From Malania oleifera (Eukaryota; Streptophyta; Magnoliopsida; Santalales; Ximeniaceae), in NCBI RefSeq assembly GCF_029873635.1, contig NC_080418.1, positions 9,803,062-9,867,061 on the forward strand: a stretch of DNA of 64,000 nt, given 5' to 3'. Position numbers and translations under genes: made by a program. The notes beneath the pieces are model-generated. The model was not told the origin of the DNA and did no database searches. It was given only the letters and a program-made list of their open reading frames with translations. Shown piece by piece: positions 24,785 to 36,330 of this stretch. Within the stretch, counting starts at the first letter, position 1. The number at the start of each line of letters is the position of its first letter.

Positions 24785-25065
24785 CATTTCGACCATAGAG
24801 TGTCCTTTTTTGCTTTGGATATTCCATAGGGTTCGAGTGAGTAGTGCTTTATTCCAAGCATTTAAGTCAAAAACCCCCAAACCTACCTCATTTTTTGGAA
24901 GACATAATTCTTTCCAAGCAACCGGGGGCTTTTTTCTCCCACCCCAAAGAAATGATCTGCAAAGCCTCACCTCATGATCAACCACAAATTTAGGTATTGG
25001 AAAAATTGCTAGCCAGAAGCATTCTACCCTTTGAATAACAGAGTTTATGAGTTCTAGTTTCCCTG
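24785..25065 (-). pseudogene. LINE ORF2, C-terminal piece (after reverse transcriptase)
   Basis: The minus-strand frame reads through KLELINSVIQRVECFWLAIF and FLWGGRKKPPVAWKELCLP to GVFDLNAWNKALLTRTLWNI. These are conserved features of the region after the RT domain in plant L1-type LINEs. The frame continues exactly from the RT piece at 33960-32753 once the insertion 25066-32752 is removed. It stops at the Copia LTR boundary at 24784. Confidence 0.85.
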
Positions 25066-25929
25066 TGTTGGCTTTGGTGTATTCCCAAGAGGGGGGGTGA
25101 ATTGGAATTTTAAAATTTATCTCCTAGGTTAAATGAAATACCCGTATAATACAACCTAGGGTCTTTCTATGCAATTCCAAATGCGCCAATAATATAATGT
25201 GTGAAAATTTAAATCAAGCGCATCATTCATACCATAACATATATGTGCGGTAAATATAAAGTGCAGAAATATAAACAAGGCACACGATATGTTATCGGGG
25301 TTCGGCCAACTGTGCCTACGTCCCCGCCTCTAACTCGCAAGCCCGATGATTCCACTAATGGCCCACTTAACGGGGGAGCAACACCGATTACAACCATGTC
25401 AATTACCATAGGGCTGACCTCAACCTTTACAACCAGGTCAATTAGCGGGCCTGACCTCAACCTACACCTTAACCAGATGGTGCACCTAGCTTTCCTAACC
25501 GGGTCTACACCAATTCCGGACTATTTCACAGGGCTAGTCTCCCTCTTCAGGCCCGTGTCTGGAAATACAACAGTATGTTCACAATCAATGAAATTGTTAC
25601 AGTGATTATGCTTTCATATAAAGCAGATATGTACCCAGTTACGTGCAATCACATACACCACCAATAAGATATAATAAGTAAGCTCAATGTGGTTTAAGAT
25701 ATATCAACTCTTAACTAAATATTTGCTATCGATGTAATTAGTGAGTGAGAGTGCAAACCTATAAGATCTTTGTATCACAATATGTATTTAATCTAAAAGC
25801 TCACACAAAGATATCAATCAGCTCTAAAATATTTCAATCAGCTAAATATCTCAATCATATAAATCTTAAGCAACGTATAGATTTGGTTTGCAAAAAGAAA
25901 TTTAATCTTTGTATTCAGCAAGAGATAAA

Positions 25930-28182
25930 TGTAGTGATCCTAAAAGAAAATTTAACAAAATTTAAAAAATAATTAAAAAATTATTATTACAAAAATTAAA
26001 ATATAATAAAATTAATTAATTAAATAATTATTATTAATTAAATAATATAATATAATAATATAATATTATAATGATATATATATATATATATACATATATT
26101 ATTTATATCCTGAAGGAAGACTGGAAGAAGGAAAAGATGCAGAGGATGCTCTCTGCAGCGCTCCCTCATCTCCATCACCCCTCTCTCCCACTCTCCTCTA
26201 TCTCGTCTTCGTTATTCAGCCGATCAAAAATCTGAAAATACTGTTGGGCTCTGCTCGGCGCCACCGACATTTCTACTGAAGCGGATCTGTCGTGGGAGCG
26301 GCGTGGGTATATCTCCTGGGGTAAGGCCAAATCTTAAACTTACCTCAATTTCTTTTAAACTATAAGCCCCATTAATGAACGAAAATTTCCAAGAGACTTG
26401 TGGGGAGATTTTCTACAATCTAGTCGGAGCGAGTTTTTGAATTGGAGCTCTAGGGTACCAATCCTAAATCGAGGGTAAGTTTGATAATTTAGGCTTTTAT
26501 TAGGTTATTTAGGTTATTTAGAACCTAGGGGAATTTTAGGAAAAGTTACTCTAGGGATTGTGACGACGAATATGGTGAAATTTGAATTTAAGAGCTCAGG
26601 GGTTTTGAACGCCGTGGGGTGTAGACCGGGGTTTTGTCAGGCTTTTCAGGAATCAGGTAAGGGGATTAAGTTAAGTCAGTAATTTTATGAAATTTGAATC
26701 AATTTAATTGTTATGTTTATATAAATATATTTATTTCTTTATTTATTTATTCATTTAGGAATTTAAAGGCTATTTTGAAAACTAACTGTTCAAAATGAAT
26801 TTTACAAACTTAGGATATATGATATAGTATTTTTGATATAATGAACGGTGGAAAGCTTGTTTGTTTATATGGATATATTAAAATGTGGGAAAGCGTGTGG
26901 CAGATGATTTAATTTGTATGGATTATTGTATATTTGGATTTGTGATTTTGAATTACTGAATTGTTTATGAAATACTAAATTGTTTGAGAAATATTGGAGC
27001 TGTTTATGAAATGTAGGAGTTTGAAATAACGGCTAGTGGCCGAGTACTGTTTGATTGGCCAAGAGCTAGGATTATTAATTGACGACCGAGGGCCGAGTTT
27101 TAATTGATGGCTATATGCCGGGTTGTATTTTGTGGTCGGGGGCCAATTTTTTTGGAATAATAGGAAATATATGTGAATTAATATTTTAAATGGTGATTTA
27201 TATTATCTAAATTGCATGATATACTTTAGGAACCCTAGGGACCAGTGTATTGTGAGCATGGTACTGTTGCTAGAGATTTGTTATATGGCCGTGTGCGCCC
27301 ACACCTGTGCTGAGAGGTGTAGGGTGGCCTTGTATGATTTGCCTATATGAGGTGAATGCACCCCTGGGTGAGGGCAATCGGACCAACAGTTGGAGCTGCA
27401 TAGACCCGCGGAGTATGTTAGCAGAGAGTACATATGACTATTGTCTAGGTGTATCCCCCAGGACAATAGTCCAGCCATTGGGCCGCATAACCCGTGCCAT
27501 GGGGATGTAAATGATGTGTTTGTCATAGGGACTGTCTTATATGCATATCTGTTAATTTATGTGAATACGGTTAATTAATAAAACAACTTCGAGGGCATAC
27601 TGAGAAAGGTGAGTGCCCTGGTAGCAGTAATGGTACTAGAGCAGAGGGAAGCTACTTGTATGGGCGGGTAATCTTCTCTATCCGCATCTAATTGTGTGTG
27701 TGAGTGTAAAATAAAAATATTTTCATATGTGTTTATCTGCTTAGTGAACTGGTTATTTTCTGTACACTAAATGCATGTTGGCCACACACTGACATTAACT
27801 TAGTCTTTCCCTTACTGAGTTGTGCCTCACCCCTACTTTACAAACTGTCTTTTCAAGGAATCTTAGAGATTGGGTCTAGCAGGCTAGAGGAGCTGAGCTA
27901 GTGGTGTAAATTTTATGTAGGTAGTGTGTAGATAGAGCTTTTATTTTTTTCTAGTTTTATGAGATGTAATTATGAGAAAATGGATATATTTGTGTATAAA
28001 GATAGTTAGAATTCTGGTAATGTAATTTGAGGATTTTATATTTTATTTCCGCTGCGTATGTGTGTTTTATATTTGATGAATAAGGTATCAGGTGTGTTTT
28101 ATATTTGATGAATAAGGTATCAGGTACGCTGATGTCACTAAAGTAGCATTTTGAGCCCATGTGGTGGGTCAAGGTCATTACA
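25930..28182 (+). mobile_element. Solo LTR, Gypsy-type family G2, TSD ATAAA
   Basis: A 2253-bp LTR from TGTAGTGATCC to GGTCATTACA is flanked by the perfect duplication ATAAA (25925-25929 and 28183-28187). It lies inside the C1 Copia LTR, whose sequence resumes at 28183. Blocks near 26240-26330 (caccgacatttctactgaag, ctggggtaagg) match, inverted, those in 14359-16861. It contains a perfect 32-bp tandem duplication at 28061-28124. Confidence 0.92.
28061..28124 (+). repeat. Perfect 32-bp tandem duplication
   Basis: Two identical adjacent 32-bp units start with TGTGTTTTATATTTGATG and end in GGTATCAGG. Perfect identity implies a recent event inside the solo LTR. Confidence 0.95.
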
Positions 28183-28559
28183 ATAAAGCTTAATGAATAT
28201 TACCACAAAGATTTTGACTCACAAACAAATATCACTTCAAATATTTTTCAAGATGAAACACAATAGATATTTGTAAATGGTTTTGAAAAGATTTTGCAAC
28301 CCAAATAAAATACGAGCTTCTCAAGATGTTGCAACGAATATGCAATACTTAGAAGTTGAATATAAGTCTTCTTAGAAGAGACTTATTAACAAAGTTCCCT
28401 AAGAACACTTAGGTTTAGCTCTCAATAAAGTCGATTCAATCAAACAAAGATGGGAGAGCAAACCTATCAACACAAACACTCAATCAACTTACAGAGAGGT
28501 TAAGTAGTGGGTAAGTATGAGGTTTTTGAGTTTGAAAATGAGGAATAGAAAATTTTTGG

Positions 28560-30057
28560 CTTGAGAGAGAATTTTTAATTGAGTTTTCTAATCTCTTCGC
28601 TAATTTTCCCAAATAAAGGAGTATATAGAGACACCCCATGAATTATAACCATTGGGGACAAGGTTGGGATTATTAGAAAAGTTTTAATGACATTTAGTAA
28701 TTTTAACCCTATTAAAAAATAGTTAACCACGGTAAAAATGCAGGGCAACCCATGAGCATCGGTCGACCAGAACACTTTCAGTCGACCCAAGTTCATATGG
28801 TTCGATCAACCGAGCCAAAAATGAACTTTAGGGTCGGTCGACTGGAAAGGTATGTAAGAGGCGATTTTTTCAAAATAGCGTGGTTCGGTCGACCAGGACT
28901 AGAATGAACTAGACTGGTCGATCGACCAAACCATTGGATTCCCACATATGGGAACTTGATCGACCAGGTTGGTACAGTACAAAATTGTCTCGGTCAACCA
29001 GGAAGTCAAACTATTGACTTCAAAGGGGTTCGGTCAACCGAGGTCAAATGAGCTTCAGAAGCTCGGTCGACTGGACTGTGGTCAACTTGTTGACCCAGAC
29101 CGGGTTCAGTCGACCAGGGGCAGAATGAACTGCATATGTCGGTCGATTGAAGGTGCACAATTTGTGCATTTCGGTTCTATTTCATTCCACATTCACTCTA
29201 TTCAAGTGCCTAACACATACAAGTGCAATGGTGAGTGTCCTAGGTTCTTTTCTAGGTCCCGTTTCAATTGTATTTTCAGTTTGAACTTACCTATTAGACC
29301 ATGCATGTGGGGTGTGTTATTATTACAAGAAAAAACCCTAATTACTATTACAGACTAATTACACAAATGAAATATATTACAACGTGAAGTAATTAGGTCT
29401 TCAATATTCACTTTCTCTATGTGCATTCTGATCTTGACAATATAGGTTCCTACACATAATCTCAAGGACCGACATATGTAGTTCATTCTGCCCCCGATCG
29501 ATCGAATCCGGTCTGGGTCAACAGGTTGACCACAGTCCGGTCGACCAAGCTTCTGAAGCTCATTTGACCCCGGTCGACCGAAACCCTTTGAAGTCAATAA
29601 TTTGACTTCCTGGTCGATCGAGACAATTTTGTACTGCATCAACCTGGTCGACCGAGTTTCCAGGTGTGGGAATCAAACGGTCTGGTCAATCGACCAGTCT
29701 AGTTCATTCTAGTCGTGGTCAACCAAACCACGCTATTTTGGAAAAATCGCCTCGAACATACCTTTCCATTCGACTGACCCTAAAGTTCATTTTTGGCCTG
29801 ATCGACCAAACCATATAAACTTGGGTCAACCGAAAGTGTTCTGGTCGACCTGTGCTCTCGGGTTGCCCTGCATTTTTAACATGGTTAACTAATTTTTAAC
29901 AGGGTTAAAATTACTAAATGTCATTAAAACTTTTCTAATAATCCCAACCTTGTCCCCAACGGTTATAATTCATGGGGTGTCTATATATACCCCTTCATTT
30001 GGGAAAATTAGCAAAGAGATTAGCAAACCCAATTAAAAATTCTTTCTCAAGTGAAAC
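28560..30057. repeat. Inverted repeat of LTR U3, arms about 0.58 kb
   Basis: 28560-29150 and 29470-30057 are inverted copies covering the TATA-like region (gtatatag, tctatatata) and the GGTCGACC motif array. Overlapping reading frames on opposite strands (28969-29358 + and 29642-29355 -) give near-identical peptides, which shows the inversion without alignment. The spacer is about 320 bp. A transcript crossing it could fold into a long hairpin. Confidence 0.85.
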
Positions 30058-32250
30058 TGTCATGACCTACTCATTTTTCTCATTTTTTTTATTTTATAAT
30101 AATAATAACAACGTCATACATTCCAGGCCAGCAGGTCACCATCCACCTGGACCCGTGGGTACCAGGGATACATTAGAACATACAGCAGAAGCCTAAGCAG
30201 CAGAAAGTATATAATTATATACATCTCATCATAACATGCAATACAACATACCAGAGCACTATACCACTATATTTTTTTATATATACATCCCAAAAATCAT
30301 ATCTAGGGACATTTCCCACAAAATCTAACTGTCCCTACAAAAACTTACCCTTTGCAGAGGGCAGATAAACAACACTAACTTAGCGGGGCTTTTCCCGCTC
30401 TCCTATTTGGGGCTCCTGAAAAGTTTATAATATTAAGGGGTGAGACACCTCTCAGTAAGGGAAATAAACTAATACCAGTGTGTGGCAACATGAGTATTCT
30501 GTGTTCTACATATATCATACATAACATAATCAGTACTGTTTTATCAAATCAGGAAAACATAAATATATCAGCACATGGCAGAACATACTGCATTTCATAA
30601 ACATATCTCATCTCATAATATAATAATAACATAAAAACAATCCTAATAGGTTAGCTGACTGTTGTCATGTATTGCCCCCACATGACTGGGTTGTGTGGCC
30701 CGAAGGCGGGACTTGACAATGGTTGGTCGACCACTGCCAAGTCAAACAGTAGTCTGTAGGTCCGATGGGTCCGTCAGACCTGATCCGTACACCAGGGGCG
30801 ATAACAGCACACTTCTTGAAAATAACCACATTGACCATCCAATCTCACACCACTCCGTACAGCGGCGTTAACACAGATATCATGATCACGAAAACCATGG
30901 ACACATAACAATGGTACCGTGTAAGTGCTAGCCTAGACCAAGCCAACCAGGTTCTGATATCATATAATATATACTAAAACCGTGATACATGAGTATCTCA
31001 TATCATTAATTTTCACATCAATCATATCATTTTGCATATATACGTGTATCATGAAAATTATCGGCCCGTATGCCAGTATTACACATTTTATCATAGCTTA
31101 GCCCGTATGCCGGCAAAACATAGCACAGCCCGTACGCTGGCAAATCACAGTCTCATAGCACGGTCCATACGCCGACAAACATAGCACAGCCCGTATGCTA
31201 TAAATCACATCATAGCACGGCCCGTGCGCTGGCAAACACATCATATCATGGCCCGTACGCCGGAAAAACATATAAAAACCCCGGCCCGTACGCTGATTTT
31301 CCATCATAAAATCCATATCATTCACATTTTCGGAAAAACAGTATTTCACAACGTTTTACACTCATGCCACACTGAACATATTTTCCACGCATTCAACATA
31401 GCATCCTTTAAACAGTATTTTCCCAAATATAAATCATATATATATATATATAAATATATTTATTTTTCCTGAAACCAGATACTATATATATATTTAAATG
31501 CATTTTCTCAAAACAAAACTAACTTAGTTTATCTCCTTACCTGACTCCTGAAAAGCCCCTAAGAAAATCTTCCCCGCACCCACAGGGTTCTCAACTCAAC
31601 ACCCCTGAAAATGAAAACTCTCAGTATTAAAGTTCAGTATTTTCATACGTACAGCATTTTCTATAACTACCACAAAGTCAAATTTGGCTTAAAAAGCCTT
31701 ACCTCAACTTAGGGATGATTCCCAACTTGCTTTCACCAATGATCCGCTCCAGCAGTTTTGGAGAGAACTTCGCTAGGAGCATCGTGGTGACTTCAGATTG
31801 TTGTCAGACGTAAATCTGGCCTGAAATCAACGAAAGAAAGAGGGAAAACCGAAGGGGAGAGAGAGAGAATGAAGATGGCTTATGAAAGAAGTTAAAAATC
31901 GGATTTTCCATATTTATAGAACAGGGGATTTCATCGACGAGCCCGTCCTTCGTCGACGAATTCTTTATTAATTTCGTCGATGAAATTCAGTCGGCTCAAA
32001 CCCCCTCTTGGTATTTCTTCGTCGACGAGTCCCCTATATTCATCGATGAATTTTCTTAAGCCTTCATTGACGAATCCCTTGTATTCATCGACAAAGCCCT
32101 ATTGATCCCCTTTTCGTTAGTCCTCCCAAAGTTCAATGTCGTCGATGAAAGCTTCGCGTTCGTCGACAAAGTCAACTGCTTCATTCTGTTTCCAACTTCC
32201 ATTTCCCTTTTCTTTTATTATTAAAATACCATTTTATTCGGGTCGTTACA
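30058..32250 (-). mobile_element. Solo LTR, Gypsy-type family G1
   Basis: The 2193-bp LTR has ends TGTCATGACC and GGTCGTTACA. Flanks are GAAAC (30053-30057) and GAAAA (32251-32255), a TSD with one mismatch. It shares the cctaagcagcagaaa block with 36253-38463 and, inverted, the aggagcatcgtggtgactt region with 5781-7758. A TATA-like box lies near 31912 on minus. A GTCGAC array is at 31928-32175. Confidence 0.85.
31928..32175 (-). repeat. GTCGAC palindrome array in LTR U3 (third G1 copy)
   Basis: About nine TCGTCGACGAA-like motifs, several decayed to ATCGATGAA or ATTGACGAA, lie upstream (minus sense) of the TATA-like box near 31912. Confidence 0.7.
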
Positions 32251-32752
32251 GAAAATTAGCAAGTCTTAGCAACCAATATTATTGTTGATTTGTTTTCTTG
32301 CCTTAGACTTTGTGGATATTAATTATTACTTGTGATGCACAACTCCTTTGTCGACTTTATGATGATATTGAAATTTATATTTGATTGTTGGACCATACTA
32401 TACTGTTTGAGTAGTTGTGGATAAACTGCTAGGCTATATAAACTCAAACAGGTTACAATTTATACAAGATTTGTTTTGGAAAGTCCAGTTCACAAATGAC
32501 ACTACCGAAATTTTTCAAAATCTTTCCAAAACTCATAATGTATAAATGTAACACTTACCCATTGCCTAGAGTACTTAACTCTTATAGCATTTTTTATTGT
32601 TGCCAAAAGGGGGAGATGGAGAGGCAAAAATAATTGGGTAAAGTAATAAATTGGATGCATGCCGATAGGGGGAGTCTTCTTAGGCTTATACCTATATTTT
32701 TGCTGATCATATTTGTCATCATAAAAAAGGGGCGTGACCTATAAGATCAACA

Positions 32753-33960
32753 CCCTGTATAGGATATTGTATGGTTTAATTTGTCACATAGGAGATTAGA
32801 GATTCTGTCAATCAAAGGTGTATAGTGCATTTTGTTAAGTCTTGATGCTGCCAGAGCAATTCCCAGATATCTGAAAGGGAAGGCCCTCTCTTGAAAGTCT
32901 ATTAGTCTTTTATTTGTTCCAATTCTAGAGCTTTAATTCTAGCATGAAGTATATTGGATTTCAGGTTATTTGCAGTCATACCTGAACACTTCAAGAAGTT
33001 ATCAAGACATTCCACCAGTAGTTTAACTGAACTTGAGTCCCCTTTGAGAATAGAATCAAATCATCAGCGAAGGCTAAGTGATTGATTCTTAGCTGTTCAC
33101 ATCTCGGGTGAAATCTGAACCTTTTATTGCTTTCAAGTCCCTTCAGCAGTCTCGATAAGTACTCTAGTCCAATTACAAACAGTAATGGAGAAATAGGTTC
33201 TCCTTGACGGAGTCCTTTTCTACCCTCAAAGAAACCATGGTAGCCTCCATTGAAAGAGAGGGAGTATGTAGAAGTGGATATACATTGCATAATTTAATTC
33301 ACCATGACCCCTGGAAACTTTAGTTGCTCCAACATTTCCTTAATAAATTTCCACGACATAGAGTCATATGCCTTTTTTAGATCAACCTTCAGCAAGCATC
33401 TAAGTGAGACTCTTTTCCTTGCATACTTCCTTACAATTTCCTGCACTAAATAGATATTATCCATCATGCTTCTGTGTTTGACAAAAGCAGATTGTGCTGG
33501 ATTCACTATATCCTCAAGGTGAGGATTAATTCTACTTGCAATAATCTTTGATATCACCTTATACATCATGTTGTAGCAAGAGATGGGTCTATACTGCTGA
33601 ACAATGTTTGCATGGTTTGATTTTGAAATCAAATCAATGATCGTGTGATTAATCTGTTTCAGTAGTTTCCCTGACTCAAAGAATTCCTTTACTGCCGTGA
33701 GAAGTCCTTCCTAATTATATTCCATGATTTCTTGAAAAAACATGTTGTGTACCCATCAGGTCCTAGGGATTTCAGATCCCCAATGTTGAAAATAGCAGAT
33801 TTAATCTCCTCATTTGAGATAGGAAGTACCATTTGAGTAGCTTGCAATTCATTAACCACCTTTCCTCTGGCAACTACCCCTGGATCAGTAGGCTCTGTAT
33901 TCACTTCCTTGCCGAAGAGCTCCTTATAAAATTTTGAGAATTCCTCCACAACTTGCTACA
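32753..33960 (-). pseudogene. LINE ORF2, reverse transcriptase domain, broken
   Basis: Minus-strand pieces in order: EIKSAIFNIGDLKSLGPDGY (RT start), QYRPISCYNMMYKVISKIIA, AFVKHRSMMDNIYLVQEI, LLKVDLKKAYDSMSWKFI (first catalytic Asp), GLRQGEPISPLLFVIGLEYL and LAFADDLILFSKG. The last has the ADD catalytic motif, normally FADD. A stop separates the fingers from the palm part near 33292 and a frameshift lies near 33690. This is an L1-type plant LINE. The apurinic endonuclease domain is missing on the right. The C-terminal piece lies at 25065-24785 beyond a Copia insertion. Confidence 0.93.
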
Positions 33961-34254
33961 GAGAGGAGAATTTGTCACAACGAATATCTTTGAAAATGAG
34001 ATCGGAAAAAGTGGGTGAGTGAGAATTTTAAATATAATAAAAATTCTCCTTCCACCACTAATTCTTTTACTCACTAATTCTTCTCTTTCTTTGAATTTTT
34101 TTTTTTTTTTGAAAAATGAAGGTTAAGAGCTTCATATTTATAGGAAAATTTCGGGGAAGAAAATGAAATTTATAAAAGTGTGGGGATAAGGGTGAAATTA
34201 TAATTTTTTTTTTAAATGAAAGAATGGGCATGGGACGAGCTTGGGATGAGAGGT
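33961..34254. other. AT-rich stretch next to repeat R
   Basis: It holds TGTCACAACG near 33973 and a TATA-like tatttataggaa near 34137 (+). It may be the rest of the LTR to which repeat R belongs, but no end was fixed. No gene seen. Confidence 0.35.
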
Positions 34255-34560
34255 ATGGGATGGGAATGGGGATGCATGTGGGGGAAACAAAAAAAATGGG
34301 AGTGCTTGCCGACACTCCCATTTAATTAGTTTTTAATTAATTTAATTAATTAATTAATTAATTTTTGAAATCATTACATCCTCTCTGTCTACTCTGTTTA
34401 TCTTATGAGATTCCATTTTGACCATGCCGACCTCTAGGGAGCGGCTGAACCACAAAGGTCTTTGAACACTCGCTTAGACAAGGTCTTTCTTAGACATCAA
34501 TCATAGAATCAAGGATCCTAACAGAGAAACACATTCGTATTGATATTAACTTAATGTCCA

Positions 34561-34608
<48 letters not shown>

Positions 34609-34643
34609 GCTTTAATCGTATATACATTTTTGGGGTCATTACA
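34255..34643 (-). mobile_element. Repeat R copy B (uninterrupted paralogue)
   Basis: It matches 8563-8814 plus 11959-12066 throughout and shows the intact CTAAC site (near 34517) where the element 8820-11958 inserted in copy A. It ends in GGTCATTACA at 34643. A (TTA)n run (34564-34608) is longer than in copy A. Confidence 0.8.
34564..34608 (+). repeat. (ATT)n microsatellite
   Basis: About fifteen ATT units in repeat R copy B; copy A has about five at the matching place. Confidence 0.95.
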
Positions 34644-34649
34644 TGGTTT

Positions 34650-35570
34650 TTGGAATGTGACGTGTTAATTAAATTATTTGTGATTTAGAATGCTGACTTA
34701 TGAAACATTTATTAGTAAATTACAATTTCAAAAATAATTGATTGATACATTTGTTATTACTTCCTTTTGGTTAGTGTATAAAGAGAAATTTGAACAAAAA
34801 TATAGCATTATTTGTGTCTCAACGCAACTCACAACCTCATCCTCCTTTATGCTTGTTGTTGAACCCTTATTCTAGTTCGCTAGACACATCTTAATTTTGC
34901 TTGACGATAGTATTCGTGACTTGAAACTTCTTCTCTGATGACAACAAGGTCTCAACTATTCCTGCTTCGTAGCCATAAACATGAGTTTATCACTCCCTCT
35001 CTCTTCTCCATCTTCTTCCCCTTAGTCGTACATGTGTTGATTTCCTTTATACGGACACTTTCCTAATCCTTTGTTTGGTTAGCAAGAAAAGAGAGTGATT
35101 GAATCACCAATAAACTAAGAAAGAATAAGGTTACATTTTAAAAAATTATAAAAAGAGAAGAAAATAAGAGTTGCTAAGACAAATTTACTTGCCTTGAATT
35201 TATATGGACTTTGAGTTGCCAAGGAACTAAGTTTATTAGCCCTAAAATTTCTCACAGTGCCCCAAAATCCTTCCATTTCTTGTCCGTTTTACTTTAACCT
35301 AGAGGCTACCACCCACAAGTCCATGAGATTTTTAGAAGAAAGCACTTTTCTTGCGCTCTCAAATGGAATCCACAAATAGCTATTTTGGTGCACTTTATTC
35401 TAGTGTTGATTTTTAAAAAAAAAATTGAACTATATCACAAAGTTAATAATAATAATAATAATAATATTTGAAATTTGAATACGATATCACTAAATTTTTT
35501 TGGTTAATTGATTATTCTAGATGGATTACTTAATATCACTCCTCCTCCATGAGTTTATAATTCAAGGGAG
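34650..35570. other. Unassigned intergenic sequence
   Basis: AT-rich with many stops on both strands. No repeat terminus, ORF family or RNA gene recognised. Confidence 0.5.
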
Positions 35571-35573
35571 GGA

Positions 35574-35835
35574 CGACTCAGATGGTATGAACACTTGCAA
35601 CGTAGGCCATATAGTGCACCTGTAAGGAAAAGTGTCTTAATTACTGTGGGAGGCAGTAGAAGGGGTAGGGGTAGACCTAAAATAACTTGGGAAGAGATAG
35701 TGAGTAAGAATTTAATATCCTTGAATCTATCAATAGAAATGGTCCATGATCGCATAAATTGACGGAAAATGATTCATATAGTCGACCCCACCTAGTGGGA
35801 CTAAGGCTTGGTTTTCTTCTTGTTGTTGTTGTTAA
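35574..35835 (+). mobile_element. 3' end of an RTE-type LINE, 5'-truncated
   Basis: The + frame reads RLRWYEHLQRRPYSAPVRK, then GRGRPKITWEEIV, then IHIVDPT. These are typical of the C-terminus of plant RTE LINE reverse transcriptase and the residues after it. Three in-frame stops show decay. It ends in a (TTG)n tail at 35821-35835, as RTE elements do. Only about 260 bp remain. Confidence 0.8.
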
Positions 35836-36247
35836 AAGTTTTAAGACATGATTAGGTATAGTTGTCAGTAAGTTTTTGTCTTGAAAATATAATTATTATT
35901 TTATATATTTTTTTATACATATGTCATGGGTGTGATAGTCATCTTCTTGAAATGTTGGTGAAGACCTTTATGTTAAACTACTCAATTAAATAAAAACATT
36001 CTCATGAATCTCACATCTTATTTGAAGGAATGAGATTTTCACAATACCATCTATAAAAATATTGCCAATGCCATGAATAAAATGCTCAACTAAATTTTCA
36101 TTTTGAAGTCCAAGAAACATGAATCTTTAAAGGGCAAAAAACATTGACCTTCCTTAAAATTTAACAAAAAGACAAAGTCTTTCCTTGAGATTCCATAATG
36201 AGAACATACATGCCTATTTTTCTTGAAAGGCTTTGAAACTGTTGATG
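35836..36247. other. Unassigned intergenic sequence
   Basis: AT-rich, no gene or repeat terminus recognised. Confidence 0.5.
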
Positions 36248-36275
36248 CTGGTTGTAACAACCTGCCTATTTTACC

Positions 36276-36281
<6 letters not shown>

Positions 36282-36328
<47 letters not shown>
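36282..36328 (+). repeat. (TA)n microsatellite
   Basis: About 23 TA units in the LTR; the sister LTR at 30058 has (TAA)n at the matching place. Confidence 0.95.

Positions 36329-36330
<2 letters not shown>

Larger units (their letters stand above)
25066..32752 (-). mobile_element. Rearranged Copia family C1 LTR insertion, TSD CCCTG
   Basis: Ends are TGTTGGCTTTGG at 25066 and GATCAACA at 32752, flanked by the perfect duplication CCCTG (25061-25065, 32753-32757). 25066 to about 29470 is a minus-strand LTR interrupted by the solo LTR 25930-28182. From about 29470 an inverted LTR U3 copy follows, broken by the solo LTR 30058-32250. Then comes non-LTR sequence with polypurine-like runs (aaaagggggaga near 32606, atagggggag near 32665), and the true LTR start. 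No coding region remains. The order indicates an inversion or template switch before or after integration. Confidence 0.75.
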
